This document shows, one piece after another, positions 8,073 to 16,587 of a stretch of DNA of 64,000 nt; the stretch's first letter is position 1, and each line of letters opens with the position of its first letter. The notes below the pieces were generated by a model. That model was not told where the DNA came from, searched no databases, and saw only the letters and a program-made list of their open reading frames with translations. A program made the position numbers and the translations under genes. Source of the DNA: Nesterenkonia sp. Act20 (GTDB lineage: Bacteria > Actinomycetota > Actinomycetes > Actinomycetales > Micrococcaceae); contig NZ_JADPQH010000001.1 in the NCBI RefSeq assembly GCF_019173455.1, forward strand, positions 1,204,391 to 1,268,390. The letters are read 5' to 3'.

Positions 8073-8873
8073 TCAGTCCACCTCCAGCGCCCGCACCAGA
8101 GCCGGGAGCATCTCCCCCGCGAGGCCTCGGAGCCGGTGGTGCATCGCGTCGCTGAGTTCGGTGTGCTCAGGGTTGATCTCGATCAGGGGCGTACCGCGTT
8201 CCATGCCCAGCAGCGGCAACGAGGCCGCCGGCTGGACGAGCCCCGAGGTGCCGATCACCAGAATCAGGTCCGCGGCGCGCATGGCCGCGGCGGTGCGCTC
8301 GAAATCCTCCATCGGCAACGGTTCGCCGAACCAGACCACCGAGGGTCGGATCATTCCCTGCTCACAGACCTGGCAGACCGGTGGCTCTTCCGGCTCGGAA
8401 GGTGGCTCGGCGCCGTCGTACTGGGGTGCGCTGAGCTCGACTGGGGCTCCGCACTCGTGGCAGTGATGGGCCATGATGTTGCCGTGGAGGTGGGCGAGAA
8501 CCTCGGCTCCGGCACGTTCGTGCAGGTCATCCACGTTCTGGGTGGAGATGCTCAGTGTTCCTCCGCTCGAACGGAGCCGTTGCTGCCAGTGGGCGAGCGC
8601 CAGGTGCCCCGCGTTCGGCTGGACACCCTGGATCAGTGACGCCCGCCAGCGATACCAGGTGTGCACCACGGCAGGGTCGTTCTCGAAGGCCTCGGGAGTG
8701 GCGAGATCCTGCGCGGAATACTGTTCCCAGAGTCCGTGCTGAACCTCCCGAAACGTGGGAACGCCCGATTCCGCGGAGACGCCGGCGCCGCTGAAGACGG
8801 CGACGTGACGGGCTGCGCGCGCAAGGCTCAGCACCTCGTCGGGAATGAGCGGGGCCGCGGGTTCATCAGACAT
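8073..8873 (-). CDS. cobB: NAD-dependent protein deacylase, sirtuin family
   Basis: 266 residues from ATG 8873. The NAD-binding motif GAGVSAESGVPTFR (about 29-42), TQNVDDLHERAG (111-122), catalytic His in HLHG (about 130) and the four zinc cysteines (CHEC at 138-141, CQVC at 167-170) are all present, as is GTSGLVQPA. It removes acyl groups from protein lysines using NAD+. ATG 8873 is preferred because a TAACGT box ends 7 bases upstream; an ATG at 8891 would lack any signal. Followed by the DivIVA-domain gene. Confidence 0.9.
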   Translation of the reverse strand: MSDEPAAPLIPDEVLSLARAARHVAVFSGAGVSAESGVPTFREVQHGLWEQYSAQDLATPEAFENDPAVVHTWYRWRASLIQGVQPNAGHLALAHWQQRLRSSGGTLSISTQNVDDLHERAGAEVLAHLHGNIMAHHCHECGAPVELSAPQYDGAEPPSEPEEPPVCQVCEQGMIRPSVVWFGEPLPMEDFERTAAAMRAADLILVIGTSGLVQPAASLPLLGMERGTPLIEINPEHTELSDAMHHRLRGLAGEMLPALVRALEVD

Positions 8874-8880
8874 GTCCCCT

Positions 8881-8886
8881 ACGTTA
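8881..8886 (-). promoter_or_regulatory. -10 box (TAACGT) of the sirtuin gene, leaderless layout
   Basis: TAACGT, 7 bases, then ATG at 8873. Confidence 0.4.
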
Positions 8887-8989
8887 TCCATCCCGGGACC
8901 GCGGAGACTACGCTTAAGCGTGAGCCCGCCACTTCGGTGAGCATGTTCGAGAAGAGTCATCAGGCTGTCACGTCGTCTTGGAGGACACC

Positions 8990-9379
8990 ATGAGCCAGAT
9001 CCCACCCGAGTCCCAGGGCCAGTGGCAGCAACCCGAGGCACCCCGCGCGGTCCCGGTGAGCGCCGGCGAGGAACAGGGCTGGGGTGTCGCGATGCACCTC
9101 GGTGGGGTCTTCCTCTCCTGGCTCGTGCCGCTGGTGCTGTGGCTGGTCTTCCGGGAACGGAGCCGGATGCTCGATGACCACGGCAAAGAGGCGCTGAACT
9201 TCCAGATCACCCTGTTCATCGGCTACGTGATCGGCACCGCGACCACGGTGATCTTGATCGGCTTCGTGATTTTGCCGATCATCTGGCTGCTCTCCTGGGT
9301 ATTCAGCATCCTTGCCGCCGTCGCCGCCTATCAGCGTCGTCCGTACCGCTACCCGCTGACGATCCGCTTCATCTCCTGA
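8990..9379 (+). CDS. DUF4870 (Tic20-like) small membrane protein
   Basis: 129 residues from ATG 8990, with GGAGGA 5 bases upstream deciding the start. The N-terminal 25 residues are Pro/Gln-rich. HLGGVFLSWLVPLVLWLVF, then DDHGKEALNFQITLFI and a second pair of hydrophobic helices are the DUF4870 pattern (three to four membrane segments, conserved HxKExLNFQ). Function unknown. It is divergent from the sirtuin gene and convergent with the ABC permease gene. Confidence 0.8.
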   Translation: MSQIPPESQGQWQQPEAPRAVPVSAGEEQGWGVAMHLGGVFLSWLVPLVLWLVFRERSRMLDDHGKEALNFQITLFIGYVIGTATTVILIGFVILPIIWLLSWVFSILAAVAAYQRRPYRYPLTIRFIS

Positions 9380-9403
9380 GCGAAGCGCCCGGCGCTCCAG
9401 CGG

Positions 9404-9429
9404 GCGGCCAGCAGATGCCAGCTGGCCGC
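9404..9429. terminator. Hairpin between convergent DUF4870 and ABC permease genes
   Basis: GCGGCCAGC and GCTGGCCGC pair perfectly around 8 bases. The stem touches the stop codon of the permease gene. There is no U-run. Confidence 0.55.
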
Positions 9430-10259
9430 TAGCTCTTGCGGTTGTAGAAGTACATCGACACCGGACCGAAGACGCCCACCAGCACGGCGCAGTAGATGAG
9501 CACCAGGGTGACGCTGCCGAAGTCGCCCATTCCGGCCATGAGCTCGCGGATGGCGGTCACCACTACGGAGACCGGGTTGACCTCGACAGCGCCCTGCAGC
9601 CAGCTCGGCATGGTCTCCGGGTCCACGAAGATGTTGGACGCGAAGGTCAGCGGCATCATGATGAACATCGAGATGCCCATGGCTGCCTGTTCGGTGCGCA
9701 CCAGCAGCGAGATCACGGTCCAGATCCAGGAGAGGCTGAAGCTGAAGAGCAGCAGCAGCACGAAGGCCATCAGCACTCCGGTGAGGCCACCCTCGGGACG
9801 GAACCCCATGACGAAGCCCACCAGTAGGATGATGGTGCCCGCAAGGATATAACGGACCTGATCACCGAGCAGCGCGCCCACCAGCTGGGCCGGACGCCAG
9901 GTGGGCAGCGAGCGGAAGCGGTCGAAGACGCCCTTGGAGATGTCCCGGTTGAGCGTGATCCCGGTGTACATGGTGATCATGATCATCGTCTGCACGAAGA
10001 TGCCGGGGATCAGCCACTGCACATAGCCGTCCACGGATCCGGCGATCGCGCCGCCGAAGATATAGGTGAACATCACCGTCATCATGATCGGGAAGACCGT
10101 GACGTCGAAGAGCTGCTCGGGGATGTGTTTGATCTTCAGCAGCGCTCGCCAGCCGTAGGTCAGCGAGGCGCTGACCGCGCCCGAGGGGGCGGGCCGCTCC
10201 TCTGCCGGGACGAGCACGCTTCGGATCTTCTGGCTCTGGTCCTGCGCCGTGGTGGTCAC
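9429..10259 (-). CDS. ABC-2 type transporter permease (DrrB-like)
   Basis: 276 residues. Six membrane helices can be read, with the ABC-2 pattern: a cytoplasmic N-terminus, [50 protein letters not shown] (the conserved EKExGxxDRLRSLP-like coupling loop), and the C-terminal [21 protein letters not shown]. This is the drug-efflux DrrB subfamily. It starts with GTG inside the 3' end of the ATPase gene (4-base overlap), so both are made from one mRNA. The substrate is unknown. Confidence 0.88.
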   Translation of the reverse strand: MTTTAQDQSQKIRSVLVPAEERPAPSGAVSASLTYGWRALLKIKHIPEQLFDVTVFPIMMTVMFTYIFGGAIAGSVDGYVQWLIPGIFVQTMIMITMYTGITLNRDISKGVFDRFRSLPTWRPAQLVGALLGDQVRYILAGTIILLVGFVMGFRPEGGLTGVLMAFVLLLLFSFSLSWIWTVISLLVRTEQAAMGISMFIMMPLTFASNIFVDPETMPSWLQGAVEVNPVSVVVTAIRELMAGMGDFGSVTLVLIYCAVLVGVFGPVSMYFYNRKS

Positions 10260-11245
10260 GCCGCCTCCTCCTGTGCGGCCGGGGCATCGCCCTCGGCCGG
10301 CTCGTGAGCTGTCTTATGGCCGGTCAGGGCGAGGAACACCTCGTCCAAGCTGGGCTGCCCCAGCGCGAAGGTCTCCACGGCGAGCCCGGAGTCCTGCAGG
10401 GCGATGAGCGCGGAGGCCGCGCGGGACTCATCTTCGAGCCGCACGGTCAGCGCGGCGGAGTCTGATTCACGGAGGACCTCGGTCATCAGCGTGCGGCCGA
10501 GGATCTCGGCCGCCTCTTCGCGACGGGCGGGATCTGCGACCCGCACCTTGAGCGCACCGGTGCCCACCTGCGCCTTGAGCTGACCGGGGGTGCCCTCCGC
10601 GATGACCTTGCCGGTGTCGATCACCGCGATCCGGTCCGCCAGCTGGTCGGCCTCCTCCAGGTGCTGGGTGGTGAGCAGGATGGTGGTGCCGCCGGCCACC
10701 AGGGTGCGGATGATGTCCCAGACCTGGTTGCGGCTGCGCGGATCGATGCCCGTGGTGGGCTCATCCAGGAACATCAGCTGCGGGGTGACGATCAGCGACC
10801 CGGCGATGTCCAGGCGCCGTCGCATGCCTCCGGAGTATTTCTTGACCTGGCGGGTGGCGGCGTCGGTCAAGCCGAACGCGTCCAGCAGCGTCGTGCCCCG
10901 GACCTTCGCGTCACGGGAGCTGTAGCCCAGCAGGCGTCCCAGCAACATCAGGTTCTCGATGCCGGTGAGGTCCTCATCGAGTGAGGCGAACTGGCCGGTC
11001 AGCGCGATCTTCTCGCGGATGGCTTTGGGCTCGGTGAACACGTCGTGCCCGAGCACCCTGGCCTCGCCCGCATCCGGGCGCAGCAGGGTGGCGAGCATTC
11101 TGATCGCGGTGGTCTTGCCGGCCCCGTTGGGGCCCAGCACACCGTAGATGCCGCCCTGTGGAATATGCAGGTCGATCTCGTCGACCGCGGCGGTGTTGCC
11201 GAACCGTTTGACCAGTCCGCGCGTTTCAATGGCCGGCGCGCTCAT
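10256..11245 (-). CDS. ABC transporter ATP-binding protein (DrrA-like)
   Basis: 329 residues from ATG 11245. Walker [14 protein letters not shown] (about 40-52), signature [12 protein letters not shown], Walker [13 protein letters not shown] and the H-loop TTQHLEEAD are intact. A C-terminal extension of about 100 residues ([18 protein letters not shown] onward, ending in [16 protein letters not shown]) is typical of daunorubicin-resistance-type ATPases. It pairs with the permease immediately downstream to form an exporter. AGGGGGGA 10 bases before the ATG decides the start over an upstream TTG. Confidence 0.9.
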   Translation of the reverse strand: MSAPAIETRGLVKRFGNTAAVDEIDLHIPQGGIYGVLGPNGAGKTTAIRMLATLLRPDAGEARVLGHDVFTEPKAIREKIALTGQFASLDEDLTGIENLMLLGRLLGYSSRDAKVRGTTLLDAFGLTDAATRQVKKYSGGMRRRLDIAGSLIVTPQLMFLDEPTTGIDPRSRNQVWDIIRTLVAGGTTILLTTQHLEEADQLADRIAVIDTGKVIAEGTPGQLKAQVGTGALKVRVADPARREEAAEILGRTLMTEVLRESDSAALTVRLEDESRAASALIALQDSGLAVETFALGQPSLDEVFLALTGHKTAHEPAEGDAPAAQEEAA

Positions 11246-11383
11246 GTGCAGCAATCCCCCCTGAGATTCGTTTCATGATTGGGCTCCAGTCTAGTCCGCG
11301 GCCCCCGAGGGGGAAGCCTTCTGAGCCCGGTGCGACCTGCTCCCGCCTCGCCGTTGTCTGCGCTCTCAGGTCCCGCGCCTCGA

Positions 11384-13579
11384 TCAGCCGAGCTGCTGCC
11401 AGAGCCAGCGGTAGATCAGCGCATTCATGGTGGCCTGCTGCTCCGGGTTCGCCGCCCCGCCGTGCCCACCTTCGGTGTTCTCCCAATAGGTGACGTCCGC
11501 CCCGAGCGTCTCCAGGGCCGCCGTCATCTTCCGGGCATGACCGGGGTGGACTCGGTCATCCCGGGTGGAGGTGGTCAGCAGCACCGGCGGGTACTCCACA
11601 CCCTCAGCGAGCAGGTGGTATGGCGAGAAGTCGGCCATGTATTCCCAGTCGTCGGTCTCCGGATCGCCGTATTCGGCACGCCAGGAGGCTCCCGCGAGCA
11701 GCTGCGCGAACCGGCGCATGTCCAGCAGCGGCACCTGGATGACGACGGCGCCGAACAGCTCCGGGTACTGGGTGAGCATATTTCCGGTGAGCAGCCCACC
11801 GTTGGATCCGCCCCGGCAGGCAAGCTTCTCCACGGTGGTGACGCCGGTGGCCACCAGGTCCCGCGCCACGGCGGCGAAGTCCTCGTTCGCCCGGTTGCGG
11901 TTCTCCTTCAGCGCAGCCTGGTGCCAGCCGGGCCCGTACTCCCCGCCCCCGCGGATGTTCGCCACGGCGAAGACTCCCCCGGCCTCGAGCCAGGCCTTGC
12001 CGGCCAGGCCCAGGTAGCTCGGGGTCTGCGAGATCTGGAATCCGCCATAGCCGTAGAGGATGGTCGGGTGAGGTTCGGGGCCGGCGATCTGGGTGGCGCC
12101 GGGCACCTGGTCCGGCGCGGGTGTCTCGGCGGCCTGCACGGCGTCAGCGCGGCCGATCAGGAAGTATGGGACCCGGGTGCCGTCAGCGCTGGTGGCGAAA
12201 GCCTGCACCGAGGCGAGCCCGTCCGCCTCGAACCGCTCGGGCGCCTGTTTCATGAGCTCGAGGCTTGGCTGCTCACCGGCGCGCAGCGCCGCGAGGTCTC
12301 CGCGGTAAAGGCTGGTGGGCGTGACCCAGTCGTTGCTGGTCACCCACACCTCATCGGTGTCCTCCGCATCCACGGCCCCCACACTGAGCGATCCACCGAG
12401 CTCGGCGAACACAGCAGTCTCCTGCCACTGGCCGTCCTCGCGCCAGTGAGCCTGCACCCGGTGGATCACGTCCTCGAGGAGGGTCAGCACGAACATCTCA
12501 CGGGTCACCGCGACGTTGAGCAGCGCGGCGGACTCCGTGGGCTCGAAGAGCACGGTCAGCTCGGGCTCCCCGGCGATGAACGCGTCGGCGTCGCCGACGA
12601 TCAGGCTGCCACCGCGATAGTCCACGCCGTGGTGGGTGAAGTCGGTGCGCGGGCGCAGCACGATCAGGTCCCGATGGAAGCCCACGGAGACGTCGGTGGG
12701 CACCTCGATCCGGGTGAGCGCGTCCTCCGCCGCGGGGTCCAGCAGGTAGGTCTCGCGATCGTAGAAGCCCAGCAGCCTGAGACCGAAGTGGCGCCCAAAG
12801 CCGGGGGTGCTGTCATAGCCGACGACGGCGGTCATCTCGTCAGGCTCCACGCTGAGGACTGCCTGGGCTTCGGTCAGCGGCGTGCCGCGATGCCACCGCC
12901 GCGCCACGCGGGGGTACCCGGAGCTGGTGACGGCGTCCGGGCCGGCGTCGTGGGTCATATACACGGTGTCGCGGTCGATCCAGCTCAGTCCGCCCTTGCC
13001 CTGGGGAAGGTGGAATCCGCCGTCGGACTCGGCGACGAAGCTCTTGGTGACCAGATCGAACTCGCGGGTGACATCGGCGTCGGAACCGCCCGGGGACAGG
13101 GAGATCAGCGTGTGACGCCACGGGGCGTCGTCGTCGGGGGTGCCGTCGTCGGGGGTGCCGTCGTCGCTGTGCGGACGCAGCACCTCCGCGCCGTGCCAGA
13201 CCCAGGTGATGCCTTCCTCGGCGCTGAGCGCATCGAGATCGAGCAGGATCTCCCACTCGGGGGTCTCGCTGCGGTAGGAGTCCTCGGTGGTGCGTCGCCA
13301 GAGCCCCTGCGGGTGCTCGGCATCGGTCCAGAAGTTATAGAGGTGATCGCCGCGCTTGGTCACCCCGGGGATGCGGTCGGAGGCGTCGAGGATGTCGCGC
13401 AGCTGGGTGCGCAGCGGAGCAAACTCAGCGTCCTGGATGCGCTCCTCGGCTCGGGCGTTGCGCTGGCGCACCCAGTCCAGCGCACGGTCTCCGCTGACAT
13501 CTTCGAGCCACAGGTGCGGATCGGCCTCGGCCGGGTCGCGGTGCGGATCGATCAGAGGCTTCGCCGTGGGGAGAGTCAT
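11384..13579 (-). CDS. Prolyl oligopeptidase family serine peptidase (S9A)
   Basis: 731 residues from ATG 13579. The N-terminal 430 residues are a beta-propeller; the C-terminal alpha/beta hydrolase carries RGGGEYGPGWHQAALK, catalytic Ser in GGSNGGLL, Asp in STRDDRVHPGHARKM and His in EGGHGG. It cleaves short peptides after proline or related residues, in the cytoplasm (no signal peptide). A TAGGAT box ends 7 bases before the ATG. An in-frame 15-base duplication (13136-13165) inserts an extra DDGTP unit into the propeller domain. Palindromic element copy 2 lies just upstream. Confidence 0.9.
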   Translation of the reverse strand: MTLPTAKPLIDPHRDPAEADPHLWLEDVSGDRALDWVRQRNARAEERIQDAEFAPLRTQLRDILDASDRIPGVTKRGDHLYNFWTDAEHPQGLWRRTTEDSYRSETPEWEILLDLDALSAEEGITWVWHGAEVLRPHSDDGTPDDGTPDDDAPWRHTLISLSPGGSDADVTREFDLVTKSFVAESDGGFHLPQGKGGLSWIDRDTVYMTHDAGPDAVTSSGYPRVARRWHRGTPLTEAQAVLSVEPDEMTAVVGYDSTPGFGRHFGLRLLGFYDRETYLLDPAAEDALTRIEVPTDVSVGFHRDLIVLRPRTDFTHHGVDYRGGSLIVGDADAFIAGEPELTVLFEPTESAALLNVAVTREMFVLTLLEDVIHRVQAHWREDGQWQETAVFAELGGSLSVGAVDAEDTDEVWVTSNDWVTPTSLYRGDLAALRAGEQPSLELMKQAPERFEADGLASVQAFATSADGTRVPYFLIGRADAVQAAETPAPDQVPGATQIAGPEPHPTILYGYGGFQISQTPSYLGLAGKAWLEAGGVFAVANIRGGGEYGPGWHQAALKENRNRANEDFAAVARDLVATGVTTVEKLACRGGSNGGLLTGNMLTQYPELFGAVVIQVPLLDMRRFAQLLAGASWRAEYGDPETDDWEYMADFSPYHLLAEGVEYPPVLLTTSTRDDRVHPGHARKMTAALETLGADVTYWENTEGGHGGAANPEQQATMNALIYRWLWQQLG
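13136..13165. repeat. 15-base tandem duplication inside the prolyl oligopeptidase gene
   Basis: The unit GGGGGTGCCGTCGTC occurs twice head to tail, coding DDGTP repeats. The reading frame is kept. Confidence 0.8.
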
Positions 13580-13586
13580 GCCCCCA

Positions 13587-13592
13587 ATCCTA
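13587..13592 (-). promoter_or_regulatory. -10 box (TAGGAT) of the prolyl oligopeptidase gene, leaderless layout
   Basis: TAGGAT, 7 bases, then ATG at 13579. The -35 region would fall inside palindromic element copy 2. Confidence 0.5.
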
Positions 13593-13599
13593 GCCACCC

Positions 13600-13674
13600 G
13601 CGTTTTACCTGGGCTTACGTGGTCTACCGGGGAAACGGTCAGCCTGGTAGACCACGCAATGGGAGGTAAAACGC
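13600..13674. repeat. 75-base palindromic intergenic element, copy 2
   Basis: The best-preserved copy: GCGTTTTACCT, 5 bases, TACGTGGTCTACC, 17-base centre, GGTAGACCACGCA, 5 bases, AGGTAAAACGC. It sits downstream of ppc and directly upstream of the prolyl oligopeptidase promoter. Confidence 0.88.
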
Positions 13675-13692
13675 AGAAGGGAAGGAGGAAGA

Positions 13693-16392
13693 TCAGCCGG
13701 TGTTCTGCAGACCTGCTGCCACGCCCTTGAGCGAGATCAGCAGCAGGTTCCGCGGATCATCGATCTGATCATCGGTGAGCGTGCCGGAGCGCAGCTTGCG
13801 CAGGGCCCGCAGCTGGATCAGCGAGAGCGCATCCACATACGGGTTGCGCAGCTGCACGGCACGACCGAGCACCTGGTGCTTCTCGAGCAGCCGCTGCTGC
13901 TCGGTGATGGTCAGCACCCACTTGGAGGTCAGGTCGAACTCCTCCAGGACCACCTCGGTGAGGTCTTCGCGATCGCCGAGGTCGAGATAGCGCTGGGCAA
14001 TGCGGCGGTCGGTCTTGGCCAGCGACATCTCGATGTTGTCGATCAGCGCGCGGAACAGCGGCCATTCGGCATAGGCCTGGCGCAGCAGCTCGGGATCGTT
14101 GATCGATTCCAGGGCGCTGCCCAGCCCGTACCAGCCGGTGAGGTTGATCCGCGCCTGGCCCCAGGCGAAGTTCCACGGGATGGCGCGAAGGTCCTCGAGG
14201 GACTCCACGGAGAGGCCGCGCTTGGCCGGGCGGGAGCCGATGGCCAGCAGGCCGACCTCATCCTGCGGGGTTACCTCGGCGAACCACGGGGCGAAGCCCT
14301 CCGCGTTGACCAGGCCGTGGAAGCGTTCCCGGGAGACGGCGTCCATCTTCTCGGCGAGACCGGCATAGCGCTGCGCGGCCTCGGCGTTGCGCCGCTCCGT
14401 GGAGGGTGCCGAGGCCATCAGCGTGGCGGCTGCGACCTGCTCGATGTGGCGCAGGGCGATCTCCGGGTTTCCGTAGCGGGCGGAGATGACCTCACCCTGC
14501 TCGGTGACCTTGAAGCGCAGGTCCACCGAATGCGGCGGCTGCGCGAGGATGGCGCGGTTTGCGGGTCCGCCGCCGCGCCCCAGTGCGCCGCCGCGGCCGT
14601 GGAACTGGGTCAGCGTGATCTCGTGCTTATTCGCCCAGGCGGCGATCTTCTCCTGAGCCTCGTACAGCGCCAGGGTGGCCGAGACCGGGCCGACGTCCTT
14701 GGCGGAGTCGGAGTAGCCCAGCATGATCTCCATGCGGCGGCCGGTCTCTTCCAGCCGGGCCTGCACTGCCGGGTTGTGGAGCATCTCTTCGAGGATCTCC
14801 GGCGCATTGCGCAGATCCTCGTAGGTCTCGAAGAGTGGGATGACGTCGAGCACCGGGGCGTTCTCGGCACCGCCGAGCGCCTTCTCAGCCAGGGTGTAGA
14901 CATCGGCGAGGTTCTTCGCGGACTGGGTGAAGGAGACGATATAGCGCCGGGCAGCGTCCACGCCGTAGCGCTGCTGGACCGAGGCGATGGCGCGGAAGGT
15001 CTCCAGCACCTCCTCACCGGGGACCGCCATCTTCTCCACGGAGGCGGGGTCCTCGAGCCAGGCGAGGGTCTGCGCGTGCACCTTGGAGTGCTGGCGGACC
15101 TCCAGCTCGGCCAGGTGGAAGCCGAACGTCTGCACCTGCCAGATGAGCTCCTGCAGATCCCCGTAGGCCGCACGCTTGGCGCCTGCCTCGACGAGAGAGT
15201 CCTGCACGACCCGCAGGTCGGCGATGAGCTCCTCGGGCACCGCATAGGCCAGATCGGCGTTGCGCTCGCGGGTGGCCTGGATGCGCCCGGTGATGGCGAG
15301 CAGGACCTGCCGGTGCGGCTCTCCGGGTGAATGCTGGGAGGCCTGCTCGGCGAGCTCCTCGGAGAGCTGGCGCTGCCGGTTCCAGAGCGTCTCGAGTCCC
15401 CGGCTCGGCGGGGTGTATCGGTCGTCCAGGGTCAGCGACATGCCGGTGCGGCGGGCCCGGTTCTCGTGATCGGCGAGCACGCGGTCGGCGGCCTGCGCCA
15501 CGGCCTTACGGGTGATCGTGGCGGTGACGTTGGGGTTCCCGTCCCGGTCGCCGGCGATCCAGGAGCCGAGCCGGATGAAGGCCGGAGCCTTGGGGGCCTC
15601 GGCGCCTGAGGCCTCACCCTGCAGCCAGTCGTCCATCCGGCGGTAGGCCTGGGTGAAGACGGAGGAGAAGGAGGAGTCGAAGACCCCCAGGGCGGTGCGC
15701 ACCTCATCCAGCGGGGAGGGGCTGGAGACGCGCAGCTGGGCGGTGCGCCACATGTTGTCGATCTCTTCGAGGATCTCGCGGCGGTTCTTCGCCAGCGCGG
15801 TGGGGCCCACCCGAGCGTCGTCGCGCGCATCGAGCAGGGCACCGATGCGCCGCACGGAGGCGGTGATGGCATTGCGGCGGGCCTCGGTGGGGTGCGCGGT
15901 GAGCACCGGGTGGAAGCGCAGCTCCTTGAGCCGGCGCTCGGCCTCCCGTTCGCCGACCTCTTCGGCGAGGTGGGTGAAGGCCGCGGCCACCGAGTCGGTG
16001 GGGGCCTGCTCGGCCAGCGGAAGCTCGCCGTCGCGGATGCGCAGGGTGCGCACGCGGTGCTGCTCCTCGGCGAGGTTGGCCAGCAGGAAGTAAGAGGTGA
16101 ACGCGCGGGCGACCTCTTTGGCGCGCTCCGCGGAGAAGGAGGCGACCAGCTCTTCGGCTCGCTCGAGGGTCTCCCCGCTGGGGTCTTCCAGGGCTGCGAT
16201 GGTCAGCTCGCGCAGCGCCTCGACGTCGGCGAGCAGTCCCTCGGAGCCGTACTCCTCGAGCACCTGGCCGAGCAGTCCGCCGAGCAGGCTCACGTCCCGG
16301 CGCATGGCCTCGGGCACCTCATGGGTGGCCTGGACGCGGGTGATGCTGCCGGTGGCCGGCGAGCTCGCCGGAATCGGGTGTTCCTGGGTCAT
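13693..16392 (-). CDS. ppc: Phosphoenolpyruvate carboxylase
   Basis: 899 residues from ATG 16392. It makes oxaloacetate from PEP and bicarbonate, refilling the TCA cycle. The catalytic His is in VLTAHPTEARR, the bicarbonate/PEP region is GYSDSAKDVG and FHGRGGALGRGGGP, and the protein ends with the invariant QNTG. Length is normal for bacterial PEPC. The start is set by AAGGAG 7 bases before ATG 16392; a longer frame to 16434 has no such site. Confidence 0.97.
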   Translation of the reverse strand: MTQEHPIPASSPATGSITRVQATHEVPEAMRRDVSLLGGLLGQVLEEYGSEGLLADVEALRELTIAALEDPSGETLERAEELVASFSAERAKEVARAFTSYFLLANLAEEQHRVRTLRIRDGELPLAEQAPTDSVAAAFTHLAEEVGEREAERRLKELRFHPVLTAHPTEARRNAITASVRRIGALLDARDDARVGPTALAKNRREILEEIDNMWRTAQLRVSSPSPLDEVRTALGVFDSSFSSVFTQAYRRMDDWLQGEASGAEAPKAPAFIRLGSWIAGDRDGNPNVTATITRKAVAQAADRVLADHENRARRTGMSLTLDDRYTPPSRGLETLWNRQRQLSEELAEQASQHSPGEPHRQVLLAITGRIQATRERNADLAYAVPEELIADLRVVQDSLVEAGAKRAAYGDLQELIWQVQTFGFHLAELEVRQHSKVHAQTLAWLEDPASVEKMAVPGEEVLETFRAIASVQQRYGVDAARRYIVSFTQSAKNLADVYTLAEKALGGAENAPVLDVIPLFETYEDLRNAPEILEEMLHNPAVQARLEETGRRMEIMLGYSDSAKDVGPVSATLALYEAQEKIAAWANKHEITLTQFHGRGGALGRGGGPANRAILAQPPHSVDLRFKVTEQGEVISARYGNPEIALRHIEQVAAATLMASAPSTERRNAEAAQRYAGLAEKMDAVSRERFHGLVNAEGFAPWFAEVTPQDEVGLLAIGSRPAKRGLSVESLEDLRAIPWNFAWGQARINLTGWYGLGSALESINDPELLRQAYAEWPLFRALIDNIEMSLAKTDRRIAQRYLDLGDREDLTEVVLEEFDLTSKWVLTITEQQRLLEKHQVLGRAVQLRNPYVDALSLIQLRALRKLRSGTLTDDQIDDPRNLLLISLKGVAAGLQNTG

Positions 16393-16587
16393 GTGAATCT
16401 CCTTCTCGGATGCTTCACGTGACCCCATCGTCACGTCTGGTGGGCCTGTCGGGCACCAGGAGCGCGTTCAGGTGGCGCGCTCACTGTGTTCGAGGCAACA
16501 CGTTATCAAGCTCCGGGTCAGGCCCGAAGTTGGGTGCAATATTGTCCACCCGCGAAACGCCTCCAGCCCCGGCCCGGCGGTCCGAGA
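16393..16587. other. 195-base intergenic region between dnaG and ppc
   Basis: It holds the ppc leader and its ribosome binding site. The stretch near 16500-16555 is locally AT-richer and is the likely promoter area, but I could not settle on one -10/-35 pair. No gene or strong hairpin is seen. Confidence 0.5.

Noticed and set aside
11279..13669. 796-residue open frame on the plus strand over the prolyl oligopeptidase gene
   Set aside because: It is antisense to a gene with a complete catalytic triad, has no recognisable motif and comes from the lack of stops in GC-rich shadow frames. The same holds for 725-1945, 13876-15330, 17173-18357, 22847-24424, 50320-52221 and 59554-60606.
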